From positions 8,308,001 to 8,372,000 of the forward strand of contig NZ_CP109435.1 of the NCBI RefSeq assembly GCF_036227125.1: 64,000 bases of DNA. The letters run 5' to 3'. Below the pieces are notes generated by a model. It had not been told where the DNA came from and made no database searches. It saw only the letters and a program-made list of their open reading frames with translations. Shown one piece after another: positions 25,561-34,392 of the stretch. Each line of letters begins with the position of its first letter. Position 1 is the first letter of the stretch. The DNA is from Streptomyces sp. NBC_01485 (GTDB lineage Bacteria > Actinomycetota > Actinomycetes > Streptomycetales > Streptomycetaceae). The position numbers and the translations under genes are program-made.

Positions 25561-26816
25561 GCGCGGGTGCGGCCCACGGCCGCCTGGTGGCGCTGGGCAA
25601 GCCCGACGAGTCGATGCTGATCCTGGTCCTCGTCGCCGTCGTCGTGCTCCTGCTGTTCTTCCTGCTGCTGCGGCACGTCGTGCGCAAGCGCGGCGGCTGG
25701 CGGCGGTTCCGGCGGAGCATCGCCCGGGAGGCCGCGCTGACCCGGCGGGCGTTCGGCGAGCCGCTGCGCGCCTGGCGGCGCCATCGCCGAGGCGTACGGG
25801 CCCTGGCCCGTCAGCTCGGCGACCCCCGGGGCGGGCTGCGCGTGCGGCGGCTGCTGGACGCGGCCGGGGCGGCCCTCGGCGACGTGCCCGGGGCCTTCGC
25901 CTACGGGCTGCGGCTGGAGCCGGGATGGGCCGAGGTCCAGGTCGCGGCCCGCCGGCTGCCCGAGCCCCCCGCCCCGTGGGAGACCGACGACGAGGCCGGC
26001 CCGCAGTCCTGGTGTCTGGACCTGGACCGCCTGGAGGAGACGGCGGCGCTGCTGCCCGAGGGCCCGCCCCGCTCGGGTGCCCGGATCCGGCCGCTGCCGG
26101 TCGCCGTCGGCCTGGCGGCCGACGCCTGCGTGCACCTCGACCTGGCCGCCGGACCACGGATGATCACGGTCGAAGGCGATGCCGCCGCCCGCACCCATCT
26201 GCTCCAGGCGCTCGCCGCGCAGCTCGACCGGCCGGGCAGCGGAGCCTCGGTCACCGTGACGGACGGTGTCCACCCGCACTACCCCGCCGAGCGCCTCGAC
26301 ACCGTGCTGCGGCGACTGGAGAACACCCCCGCCGACCCGACGCGGGAGGCCGTCGGCGCCGCCACCGAGGTCGTGGTCTGCGCCGCCCCCAGCCGGGAGC
26401 AGGCCCGGCGGCTGGGCGCGCTCGCCGCCTCGGGCACCGTCGTCTGCCTCGCCGACGGCCCGGTGCCCGGGCACAGTTGGGCCCTGCGGGTCGACGCCCG
26501 GGGCCGGGTCACCGCACCGGAACTCGGGCTGCACGCGGACTGCGCCCCGCTGGGCAGGGCCGTCGCCGCGGCCGTCCGGGCGGACCGGCGCCGCGCCCGC
26601 CGCGCACCGCAGCGGCACCTGCGGGCCGAGCCCGCCGTCGAGCCGCGCGCGCAGCCGCAGCCGTGGGCGCCGGAACACCCCGAACTCACCGAGGAACCCG
26701 CGCCCACACCCACGGGCCCGCCCCCGCCCCGGACGGACACCGGTTCCCCCCTGCTGTCCGAACCGGCCACCGCCCGGTCGCGTTCCGCCGAGGCGTCGTC
26801 CACCGGCGGCGAGTAG
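25557..26816 (+). CDS. Membrane-anchored T7SS-island protein, coupled to ECF sigma
   Basis: 419 residues, unrecognised family. A single transmembrane helix lies at about residues 20-40 (ILVLVAVVVLLLFFLLL), then a basic segment. A folded cytoplasmic or extracytoplasmic domain of about 250 residues follows. It contains a hydrophobic strand and helix resembling a degenerate nucleotide-binding fold (PRMITVEGDAAARTHLLQAL; EVVVCAAPSREQARRLGALA), without a true P-loop. The C terminus is proline-rich and disordered. Translation is coupled to the sigma gene by a 4-bp overlap, and EccC starts 82 bp downstream. It may be a T7SS membrane-complex accessory or a regulator of the sigma factor; neither is proven. 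Confidence 0.75.
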   Translation: MSAGAAHGRLVALGKPDESMLILVLVAVVVLLLFFLLLRHVVRKRGGWRRFRRSIAREAALTRRAFGEPLRAWRRHRRGVRALARQLGDPRGGLRVRRLLDAAGAALGDVPGAFAYGLRLEPGWAEVQVAARRLPEPPAPWETDDEAGPQSWCLDLDRLEETAALLPEGPPRSGARIRPLPVAVGLAADACVHLDLAAGPRMITVEGDAAARTHLLQALAAQLDRPGSGASVTVTDGVHPHYPAERLDTVLRRLENTPADPTREAVGAATEVVVCAAPSREQARRLGALAASGTVVCLADGPVPGHSWALRVDARGRVTAPELGLHADCAPLGRAVAAAVRADRRRARRAPQRHLRAEPAVEPRAQPQPWAPEHPELTEEPAPTPTGPPPPRTDTGSPLLSEPATARSRSAEASSTGGE

Positions 26817-26898
26817 CCCGCACCCGGCAGCCCCGCAGCGTCGCCGTACGCCGTTACCACATCCCACCGCCCGCCCGCGAACCACCCGAAGGGGAGAC

Positions 26899-29800
26899 GT
26901 GAAACTCCTCGTCACCACCATTGCCGACGGCGACCCCGCGAGCCGTCAGGACATCGTGCTGAGTGTCGACGCCGCCACCCCCGTTCAGGAAGTCGCCGAA
27001 CACCTGACCCGGATACGCGGCGACGGGGCGCCCAGCACCCCCGTCTGCTACCTGGGCGGTGAACCGCTGTCGCCCGGAGCCCCGCTGGCCGGCACCCCGG
27101 TGATGGACGGGAGCGTCATCGGCCTCGGAGCGCCCGTTCCGCGGGCCGGCCGGGAGTACGGGCCCGAGCGCTCCGCTATGCCGCAGCCGCGGTCGGTCGG
27201 CCATGCGCCGGTCGTCGAACTGCAGGTGGTGGGGGGACCGGACGCCGGACGGGTGTACGCCCTGGGCCTGGGTACCCACGGCATCGGCCCGCTGGAGGGC
27301 TCCGCCGTACCGCTCCAGGGCCGTGGCGTGCCGTCCGACGGCGTACGGATCACCGTGCGCTGGGACGGCTCCGCCGTCGTCGAGCTGCCTTCCCCCAGGC
27401 TCCCGGCCTCGCTCGAACAGGGCGGTACCCTCCTCGGCGCGGTGCGGTTGTCCGTCCCGGAGCCGCCGGAGCACCGGGGCAAGCCCGACGTCCCCCTGCT
27501 CCCGCCCGTGCCGCAGGACGAGGAGCGTGAGGAGGACGCGGCGGCGGAGGCCGCCGACGGGGAGCCCGACCCGGTCGCCCTCCCCGACGGCCGGGAGCCC
27601 TGGCCGCTCGGCGGCGAACTGGCCCTCGGCGAGTTCCTGCTGCGGCTGGCCGAGCCGACCCCGAGGGACGCCGCGGTGGTGCCGTCCGAGGGGGGCGGCG
27701 GTCTGGACTACAACCGGCCGCCGCGCATCCTGCCGCACCTCGAACCCGAGCGTTTCCGGCTGCCCGGACCGCCCGAGCCGCCCAAGCGCAGGCCCATTCC
27801 GTTCCTCGTGGCGTTCGCCCCGATGATCATGGGCCTCGTCATGGTGCTCCTCTGGAACTCGTACTACTACCTGATCTTCATGCTCCTGTCGCCGCTGCTG
27901 ATGGCGGCGAACCAGGTCAGCGGACGGCGACAGGAACGCAAGGACTACGAGGAGCGGTCCCGCGTCTACCGCCTGCGCCGCGCCTCGCTGGAGGAGGACG
28001 TCCGGCAGAAGGTCGCCGGCGAGCAGCGGCTGCGCACCGAGAGCGCGCCCGACCCGGCGGCGGCCGGACTGTGCGCGGTCGGCCCCGGCCGCCGGCTGTG
28101 GGAGCGCCGCCGGGGCGACCCCGACCACCTGGCCCTGCGCCTCGGCACGGCCGACCAGCCGTCCCTGCTCGGCATCGACGACGCGTCCCGCGAGGACAAC
28201 CACACCTCCGTGCACTGGACCATCCCGGACGCGCCCGTCAGCGTCGACCTCGCGCACTGCGGGGTGGTGGGGCTGGCCGGCGAGACCGGTGCGGTGCAGG
28301 CCCTGGCCCGCTGGATGACCGCCCAGGCCGCCGTCCTGCACACCCCCCGCGACCTGCGGATCGTCGTCCTCACCGACAAGGCGTCCGAGGAGTCCTGGGA
28401 CTGGGCCCGCTGGCTGCCGCACTCCCGGGACGGTCTGCCCGGCTCCCGGGGCGGCGCCGTCACCCTCATCGGCAACGACCCGGAGACGGTCGCCAACCGG
28501 GTCGCCGAACTGGTCTCCACCCTGCGGACCCGGCAGCGGGCCGCCGAGTCGACCATGAGCAAGGCGCTGCTCAGCGAACCGGACGTGCTGGTCGTGATGG
28601 ACGGCGCCCGCCGCCTGCGCGACGTCCCCGGCGTCGTGTCCATCCTCAAGGAAGGCCCGGCGGTCCGGATCTTCCCCCTCTGCCTGGACCACGAGGAACG
28701 ACTCCTTCCCGAGGAGTGCACCGCGGTCGTCCGGTACGAGCACCAGCGGCTGACCCTGCGCCGCACCGGACAGCCCGACCTCCCCGGCATCCGCCCCGAC
28801 CTGGTCGAACCCGCCTGGTGCGAGCGCCTCGCACGCGGCATCGCCCCGATCCACGATGTCACCCCGGACGCCTCGGAAGGGCTGCCCGACCGGGTCGGCC
28901 TCCTCGACCTGCTGGGCCTGCCGGAACCGAACGGCCCCACCATCGCGGCCCGTTGGGCGCAGCGGCCGTCGTCCACCGGGCTGCTGCTCGGCGCGGGCTA
29001 CGACGGCCCGGCCGCCTTCGACCTGGTGAAGGACGGCCCGCACGGCCTGGTCGCGGGCACCACCGGATCCGGCAAGTCGGAGCTGCTGCAGACCTTCGTG
29101 GCCTCGCTCGCCGTCGCCAACCGGCCCGACGAGCTGACCTTCGTCCTGGTCGACTACAAGGGCGGCAGCGCCTTCAAGGACTGCGTGCGGCTGCCGCACA
29201 CCCTCGGCATGGTCACCGACCTCGACAGCCACCTGGTGCAGCGGGCGCTGACCTCGCTGTCGGCCGAACTGATCCGCCGTGAGCACGTCCTCGCCGGGGT
29301 CGGGGCCAAGGACCTGCCCGAGTACCAGAGCATGCGCCGCCGCAGCCCCGAACTGGCGCCCGTGCCCCGGCTGGTCATCGTCATCGACGAGTTCGCGACC
29401 CTGTTCCGGGAGATCCCGGACTTCATCCCCGGCCTGGTGAGCATCGCCCAGCGCGGCCGGTCCCTGGGCATCCACCTGATCCTGGCCACCCAGCGCCCCG
29501 CCGGTGTGATCAACGCCGACATCCGCGCCAACACCAACCTGCGGATCGCCCTGCGCGTCACCGACGCCGGCGAGAGCCAGGACGTCATCGACACCAAGGA
29601 CGCCGTCAGCATCTCCCCGAACACCCCCGGCCGCGCCCTGGCCCGCCTCGGACACGGCACGGTCGTCCCCTTCCAGACCGCGTACAGCGGCGCGACCCGG
29701 CCCGGGGCCGCTCCGGCCCAGGAGCGGCAGTGGGCGACGGAGGGGGAGACCCGTCAGGTGTGGGGGACCGGCCTGCCGTGGCAGCGTCTCGGCCGCGCCG

Positions 29801-31518
29801 TCGGCGGGCCGGGACCCGACGAGCCCGGGGTGCCCGCCACGGACGACGATCTCCCCACCGACCTCAAGGTGCTGGTGGAGGCGGTGCGCGAGGCGGCGGA
29901 GCTGGTGGGCTGCGCCCCGCAGCCCAGCCCGTGGCTGCCCCCGCTCGGCCACCACGTGCTGATCGACGACCTGCCGCAGCCCCAGCCGACCGGTGCCGCC
30001 CGACTCGCCCCGGTGTCGTGGGCGCTGTCGGACCTGCCGGGCGCCCAGGCGCAGTTGCCGGTCCAGCTCGACCTCGCCACCTTCGGGCACCTGTACGTCG
30101 TCGGCATCCCGCGCTCGGGGCGCTCCCAGGTACTGCGGACGATGGCCGGAGCGCTGGCCGCCGGCCACTCCGCCGCCGACGTGCACCTGTACGGCATCGA
30201 CTTCGCGGGCGGCGCGCTGTCCGCGCTGGGCGTGCTGCCGCACTGCGGCGCGGTCGTGCCCCGCGGCGACGCCGAACGGCTGGAGCGGCTGTTCGCCCGG
30301 CTCGACGCGGAACTGGGCCGGCGCCAGGAACTGCTGACGCGGCATCACGCCGCGAATCTGCCGGAACTGCGCGAGATCGTCCCGGCGGCCGCCCGTCCGG
30401 CGCACATCCTGCTGCTCATCGACGGCTGGGACGCGCTCGCCGACCTCATCGGCGACCACAGCGGCGGCCGGCTGATGGACCAGGTCAACCGCCTGCTGAG
30501 GGAGGGCGCGGCGGCGGGCCTGCACGTCGTCGCCACGTCCGAGCGGGCCCTGCTGTCCGGACGGGCCACCGCGCTCAACGACAACAAGCTGCTGCTGCGG
30601 CTGAACGACCGCAGCGACTACCACGTCGTCGGCAGACGCCCGCGCGACCTGCCCGACGTCATCAGGCCCGGACAGGCCTGGACCTCGGACGGCGTCGAGG
30701 TCCAGGTGGCGTTGCTCGCGCCCGGCGCGTCCGGGCAGGAGCAGGCGGAGGCGCTGCGCGCGATCGGCGCCGAGGCGACCCGCCGCGACGCGGGGCTGGC
30801 CGCCGCCCGGCGGCCGGCCCGCATCGGCTCGCTGCCCGCGCAGGTGGACTTCACGGAGGCGTACGAGAAGGTGCGCGAGGAGTTCCGCCGGCCCATGTGG
30901 GGACTGCTGGGGCTGGGCGGCGACGACGTCGCCCCGGTCGGCGTGGACTTCGCGGACACCACGTCGACGTTCGCGGTCGCCGGGCCGCCCGGCTCCGGCC
31001 GCAGCACCACCCTGGCGAGCCTCGCCGTCTCACTGCTGGCCTCCGGCACCCGCCTCGTCGTCCTCACCCCCCGGGAGTCGCCGCTGCGCGCCCTGGCCGG
31101 GCATCCGGGAGTACGGCTGCTCAGCTCACCGGTGCCCACGGCAAAGGAACTCGCCGCCGCCCTGGGCACCGGCTCCGAGCCCCGGGTGGTCCTCGTCGAC
31201 GACGCCGACCTGCTCGGCATGACGGAGATCGACCAGGATCTCCGCGCCCTGGTCGACGCCGGCAGGGACCGCGGCATCGGCGTGGCCGTCGGGGCGACGG
31301 GCGAGAGCATGGTGGGAGCGATGGGCTGGCTCAGCGCCCTGAAACGCCGACGCCGAGGCGTGCTCCTGGACCCCCAGAGCCTGATGGAGGGCGACATCGT
31401 GGGCACCCGCCTCACCCACGCCCACCTCCGCAACCGCCAACCCGGCCGAGGCCTGACCGTCGACCCCCGCACAGGAGAACTGATCAACGTACAGATCCCG
31501 GAGACCGCACTCGACTGA
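26899..31518 (+). CDS. eccC: EccC/EssC-type FtsK/SpoIIIE triple ATPase of T7SS
   Basis: 1,539 residues; GTG with AAGGGGAG upstream. A ubiquitin-like N terminus (1-80) is followed by an FHA-like segment (105-185). Two transmembrane helices lie near 300-345 (LVAFAPMIMGLVMVLLWNSY). Three FtsK/SpoIIIE ATPase domains follow. D1 has a full Walker A (GTTGSGKSE, Lys726) and Walker B (LVIVIDEFATLF). D2 (GIPRSGRSQ, about 1070) and D3 (GPPGSGRST, about 1361) have Arg in place of the P-loop Lys and weak Walker B motifs. This matches EccC, where D1 does most hydrolysis and D2/D3 bind substrates. It is the inner-membrane motor expected to export the Esx-like protein and giant effector. No EccB, EccD, EccE or mycosin is present in the window. 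Confidence 0.93.
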   Translation: MKLLVTTIADGDPASRQDIVLSVDAATPVQEVAEHLTRIRGDGAPSTPVCYLGGEPLSPGAPLAGTPVMDGSVIGLGAPVPRAGREYGPERSAMPQPRSVGHAPVVELQVVGGPDAGRVYALGLGTHGIGPLEGSAVPLQGRGVPSDGVRITVRWDGSAVVELPSPRLPASLEQGGTLLGAVRLSVPEPPEHRGKPDVPLLPPVPQDEEREEDAAAEAADGEPDPVALPDGREPWPLGGELALGEFLLRLAEPTPRDAAVVPSEGGGGLDYNRPPRILPHLEPERFRLPGPPEPPKRRPIPFLVAFAPMIMGLVMVLLWNSYYYLIFMLLSPLLMAANQVSGRRQERKDYEERSRVYRLRRASLEEDVRQKVAGEQRLRTESAPDPAAAGLCAVGPGRRLWERRRGDPDHLALRLGTADQPSLLGIDDASREDNHTSVHWTIPDAPVSVDLAHCGVVGLAGETGAVQALARWMTAQAAVLHTPRDLRIVVLTDKASEESWDWARWLPHSRDGLPGSRGGAVTLIGNDPETVANRVAELVSTLRTRQRAAESTMSKALLSEPDVLVVMDGARRLRDVPGVVSILKEGPAVRIFPLCLDHEERLLPEECTAVVRYEHQRLTLRRTGQPDLPGIRPDLVEPAWCERLARGIAPIHDVTPDASEGLPDRVGLLDLLGLPEPNGPTIAARWAQRPSSTGLLLGAGYDGPAAFDLVKDGPHGLVAGTTGSGKSELLQTFVASLAVANRPDELTFVLVDYKGGSAFKDCVRLPHTLGMVTDLDSHLVQRALTSLSAELIRREHVLAGVGAKDLPEYQSMRRRSPELAPVPRLVIVIDEFATLFREIPDFIPGLVSIAQRGRSLGIHLILATQRPAGVINADIRANTNLRIALRVTDAGESQDVIDTKDAVSISPNTPGRALARLGHGTVVPFQTAYSGATRPGAAPAQERQWATEGETRQVWGTGLPWQRLGRAVGGPGPDEPGVPATDDDLPTDLKVLVEAVREAAELVGCAPQPSPWLPPLGHHVLIDDLPQPQPTGAARLAPVSWALSDLPGAQAQLPVQLDLATFGHLYVVGIPRSGRSQVLRTMAGALAAGHSAADVHLYGIDFAGGALSALGVLPHCGAVVPRGDAERLERLFARLDAELGRRQELLTRHHAANLPELREIVPAAARPAHILLLIDGWDALADLIGDHSGGRLMDQVNRLLREGAAAGLHVVATSERALLSGRATALNDNKLLLRLNDRSDYHVVGRRPRDLPDVIRPGQAWTSDGVEVQVALLAPGASGQEQAEALRAIGAEATRRDAGLAAARRPARIGSLPAQVDFTEAYEKVREEFRRPMWGLLGLGGDDVAPVGVDFADTTSTFAVAGPPGSGRSTTLASLAVSLLASGTRLVVLTPRESPLRALAGHPGVRLLSSPVPTAKELAAALGTGSEPRVVLVDDADLLGMTEIDQDLRALVDAGRDRGIGVAVGATGESMVGAMGWLSALKRRRRGVLLDPQSLMEGDIVGTRLTHAHLRNRQPGRGLTVDPRTGELINVQIPETALD

Positions 31519-31532
31519 CCCTTCCGGCCGCG

Positions 31533-31564
31533 CACGGAGCTCGGGGCCGAACCCGGGCTCCGTG
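31533..31564. terminator. Bidirectional hairpin between convergent genes
   Basis: Arms CACGGAGCTCGGG (31533-31545) and CCCGGGCTCCGTG (31552-31564) pair fully with one G-T wobble around a 6-nt loop. It lies between the eccC stop and the convergent small gene, and probably terminates both. Confidence 0.8.
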
Positions 31565-31921
31565 TCACGAGAACGCGTGCACCACCTCGATCTCGCCCAC
31601 GATGTGGGCGTTGAACTCCGCCAACTCCTCGGCCGGCACCCACAGTTCGAGGATCGTCCGGCCGCCCGCCTGCTGGACCGGGTACCTGCGCAGGAACTCG
31701 GAGTCGACCTCGAAGCGGGTGACGTAGCCCGCGCCGTCGTGCTTGACGTTCCAGTCGTGGGCGATCCTGACGGCGTAGTCCTCGTTGAGGACCGGGTAGA
31801 AGATCGGCTGCTCGGGGAGGCGGGGCGGCCAGGCGCGCCAGTCGAGGGCGCGCAGCAACTCCAGCTCCTTGGGGCCGGTGGGACGCCAGAGGGTCGTGGT
31901 GGCGCGGTGCTGGCTGGTCAC
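31565..31921 (-). CDS. Small conserved protein (ADP-ribosylation/crystallin J1-type annotation family)
   Basis: 118 residues, cytosolic. It opens with TTTLWRPTGPKELELLRALD and continues WPPRLPEQPIFYPVLNEDYA, then IAHDWNVKHDG, a widespread short family whose members are often labelled ADP-ribosylation/crystallin J1 in databases. That label is recalled from memory and is not evidence of activity; the protein is far too short to be an ADP-ribosylglycohydrolase. There are no catalytic motifs I can name. It is convergent with eccC. Possible roles include substrate binding or, speculatively, protection from an ADP-ribosylating effector. Confidence 0.7.
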   Translation of the reverse strand: MTSQHRATTTLWRPTGPKELELLRALDWRAWPPRLPEQPIFYPVLNEDYAVRIAHDWNVKHDGAGYVTRFEVDSEFLRRYPVQQAGGRTILELWVPAEELAEFNAHIVGEIEVVHAFS

Positions 31922-32027
31922 GGGAATCGCTCTCCGGGTGCGGTGACCGCCGGTGCGGTCGGCTTCGGGGGCCGACGGTATCGACCGGCCGGGTGGGGCG
32001 GCCAGCGACTTTCGGGCTCCGGTGCTG

Positions 32028-32681
32028 CTACCGCCGCTCGTAGCGGGCGGTGACCTCGGTGAGGTAGGCGCGCAGCATCGCCTTCGCCTCGTCGAGGAGG
32101 GCCGTGTCGCCCTCCGGGGCGCGGCGGAACGCCTCCTGGGCGAGCGCGTCGGCGGTGAGGATCGCGGCGTGGCAGGCCCGGACCAGGTCCTCGTCGTCCC
32201 GTACGACGCCCAGCGCCAGCAGGACCCGGCGGATCCCGTCGGCCATCCGGCGCTTGTGCTCGCGGTCCGCCGCCCGGGTCCGCTCGGTCAGCCCGCTGCC
32301 GAACCACAGGGCGCGGAAGCCGTGTTCGGTGCGGTAGACGCCGGCGTACGTGTCGATCAGCACGCCCACGGGATCGTCCCACCGATCCTCCGACGCCGTC
32401 CGGACCAGGTCGTCCATGACGGCTTCCAGGCGGGCGAAGTAGCCCGCCGCCAGGGCGTCGATGATCGCGCCGCGGTCCGGGAGGTACTGGTACAGCGAGC
32501 CGACCGACACCTTCGCCTCGGCCGCCACCCGCGTCGTCGTGAGCGCCTCGACGCCCTCGCCGACCAGGATGCGCTCGGCGGCCTCCAGCACCAGGGCCAG
32601 CCGTGCCTTGCTGCGCGCCTGCCGGGGAGTGCGGCGCAGGGGAGCGCCACCGCCCTGGCCCGCGGTCGCCTGGGGGACCAA
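32028..32681 (-). CDS. TetR-family transcriptional regulator
   Basis: 217 residues from a TTG start with GGAGG eight bases upstream. The N-terminal helix-turn-helix reads ALTTTRVAAEAKVSVGSLYQYLPDRGAII, the standard TetR recognition helix. The C-terminal helical ligand domain includes RTEHGFRALWFGSGL. It is divergent from the aldolase-sugar kinase operon, with a 7-7-7 inverted repeat between them that is probably its operator. It likely represses that operon and itself until a sugar-related ligand binds. Confidence 0.93.
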   Translation of the reverse strand: MVPQATAGQGGGAPLRRTPRQARSKARLALVLEAAERILVGEGVEALTTTRVAAEAKVSVGSLYQYLPDRGAIIDALAAGYFARLEAVMDDLVRTASEDRWDDPVGVLIDTYAGVYRTEHGFRALWFGSGLTERTRAADREHKRRMADGIRRVLLALGVVRDDEDLVRACHAAILTADALAQEAFRRAPEGDTALLDEAKAMLRAYLTEVTARYERR

Positions 32682-32700
32682 GGAACTGCCTCCAAACCTG

Positions 32701-32721
32701 AACGTGACTTTGTTTCACGTT
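32701..32721. promoter_or_regulatory. Inverted-repeat operator between TetR gene and aldolase operon
   Basis: AACGTGA (32701-32707) and TCACGTT (32715-32721) are perfect inverted arms around a 7-bp spacer. It lies 19 bp from each coding start, an ideal place for a TetR dimer to block both promoters. Confidence 0.75.
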
Positions 32722-32739
32722 TACGCTACCTTCGCGCCC

Positions 32740-33444
32740 ATGACCGCCTCAAGCTCGGCGCTGAGTCAGGAGCGGGCCGCCGTCGCGGACGCCTGCCGGC
32801 GCCTGGGGGCCGAAGGCCTCCTCATCGGCACGGCCGGGAACGTGAGCGTGCGCGTCGAGGACCGGGTCGCGATCACCGCGACCGGAGCGGTCCTCGCCGG
32901 GCTCACCCCGGACCAGGTGACCGTGGTCGACCTCGACGGGAAGATCGTGGCCGGGACCCTGCGGCCGACCTCCGAACTGGACCTGCACCTCGGCGTCTAC
33001 CGCCGCTACGGCACCGGTGCGGTCGTCCACACGCACGCCCCGATGGCCACCGCCGTCTCCTGCGTGCTCGACGAACTGCCCTGCGTCCACTACCAGTTGC
33101 TCGCCCTCGGCGGCACCGTGCGGGTCGCCCCGTACGCCACCTTCGGCACCCCCGAACTCGCCGAGTCGGTGCTCGCCGCGCTCGACGGCCGCAGCGCCGC
33201 CCTCATGGCGAACCACGGCGCGGTCACCCACGCGACGACCCTCGACAAGGCCGTGGAGAACGCGCTGCTCCTCGAATGGGCCTGCGGGGTCTACCAGCGC
33301 GCCGCCGCCATGGGCCGCCCCCGCTTCCTCGACGAACGGCAGCAACTCGCGGTGATCGAGGCCGCGATAGCCCGCGACTACGGCACCACCCACCCCGTTC
33401 CACCCGCGCAGGAAGAGACGCCGATGAAGGGTGAAAGCAGATGA
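32740..33444 (+). CDS. Class II aldolase/adducin-family sugar-phosphate aldolase
   Basis: 234 residues. Class II aldolase features are the phosphate-binding GTAGNVSVR loop, the zinc ligand pair HTHAPMATAVS, a Glu in RPTSELDLHLGVY, and a further His in MANHGAVTHA. Members include L-fuculose- and L-rhamnulose-phosphate aldolases, which cleave sugar phosphates to dihydroxyacetone phosphate and an aldehyde. The substrate cannot be named. The ATG is 19 bp from the TetR operator. Its stop overlaps the kinase ATG (ATGA), suggesting a two-step kinase/aldolase route. Confidence 0.88.
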   Translation: MTASSSALSQERAAVADACRRLGAEGLLIGTAGNVSVRVEDRVAITATGAVLAGLTPDQVTVVDLDGKIVAGTLRPTSELDLHLGVYRRYGTGAVVHTHAPMATAVSCVLDELPCVHYQLLALGGTVRVAPYATFGTPELAESVLAALDGRSAALMANHGAVTHATTLDKAVENALLLEWACGVYQRAAAMGRPRFLDERQQLAVIEAAIARDYGTTHPVPPAQEETPMKGESR

Positions 33445-34370
33445 AGGTCTTCACGATGGGCGTGCACGTGCTCGACGTACTGGTGCGGCCGGTGCAGGAG
33501 ATACCCGAGGGGCAGGGCGCGACGCTCGTCGACGACATCCGGATGACCGCCGCCGGGACCGCGGGCGGCACCGCCCTCACCCTCGCCAAACTGGGCGCCG
33601 AGGTGCGCAGCGCCGGCGCCGTCGGCTCCGACCCGACCGGCGACATGCTGGTGCGACTGCTCGAGCGGGCGGGCATCGACACCGAGTTCCTCGTCCGCCG
33701 CACCGACACCGCGACCTCCGCGAGCGTCCTGCCGATCCGGCCCAACGGCGACCGCCCCTCGCTGCACCTCCTCGGCGCGAACATCACCTACGGTCTGGCC
33801 GACGTCCCCTGGGACGCCCTCGCCGACGCCACCCATCTGCACCTCGGCGGACCGGAGCTGATCGGCGTCGACGTCGCGACGCGCATCCTGTCGTACGCCA
33901 AGGAGCGCGGTGTCGTCACCTCCGTGGACCTGCTCGCCCCCGGTGTCCTCGGCAGCTTCGAGCAGTTGGAGGCGGCCCTGCCGTACATCGACCATCTCCT
34001 GCCCAACGAGGACCAGGTGCTCGGCTTCACCGGCGAGAGCGACCTGCTGACGGGCGCGCGCAGGCTCCTCGACGCCGGTGCGGGCGTCGTCGCCGTCACG
34101 CGCGGCGGCGAGGGCGCGCTCGTGGTGACGGCGGACGGCGCGGAACCGGTGCCCGCCTTCGTGATCGACGTCGTCGACACCACCGGGTGCGGCGACGCGT
34201 TCTCGGCGGGCTACCTGCGGGGCGTGAGCCTGGGCCGTACGCCGGGCGACGCGGCCGTGCTCGGCAGCGCCGCCGCGGCGCTCGTCGCGCAGGGGCTCGG
34301 CAGCGACCACGGCGACTTCGACCTCACGGCCGCCGACGCCTTCGCGGCAACGGCCAAGCCCCGCACATGA
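33441..34370 (+). CDS. PfkB-family carbohydrate kinase
   Basis: 309 residues. Both PfkB signatures are visible: an N-terminal Gly-rich AAGTAGGTALTLAKLGAEVR and the C-terminal DVVDTTGCGDAFSAGYLRG, with catalytic Asp in the GCGDAF loop. LPNEDQV matches the family NExE-like magnesium site. The predicted reaction is ATP-dependent phosphorylation of a sugar that the coupled aldolase then cleaves. The 4-bp overlap with the aldolase gene and the shared TetR operator support a single catabolic operon. Its end is 22 bp from a convergent operon. Confidence 0.9.
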   Translation: MKVFTMGVHVLDVLVRPVQEIPEGQGATLVDDIRMTAAGTAGGTALTLAKLGAEVRSAGAVGSDPTGDMLVRLLERAGIDTEFLVRRTDTATSASVLPIRPNGDRPSLHLLGANITYGLADVPWDALADATHLHLGGPELIGVDVATRILSYAKERGVVTSVDLLAPGVLGSFEQLEAALPYIDHLLPNEDQVLGFTGESDLLTGARRLLDAGAGVVAVTRGGEGALVVTADGAEPVPAFVIDVVDTTGCGDAFSAGYLRGVSLGRTPGDAAVLGSAAAALVAQGLGSDHGDFDLTAADAFAATAKPRT

Positions 34371-34392
34371 GGTGACGGTAAGTCAGTTGCAG

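Noticed and set aside
26854..30624. Long minus-strand open frame opposite eccC
   Set aside because: It has no family motif, is Gly/Arg/Val-rich, and runs against a clearly conserved FtsK/SpoIIIE gene.
31565..31921. DarT/DarG or macrodomain antitoxin next to the T7SS island
   Set aside because: No macro-fold motifs and too short; only the database-style family label suggests ADP-ribose links.
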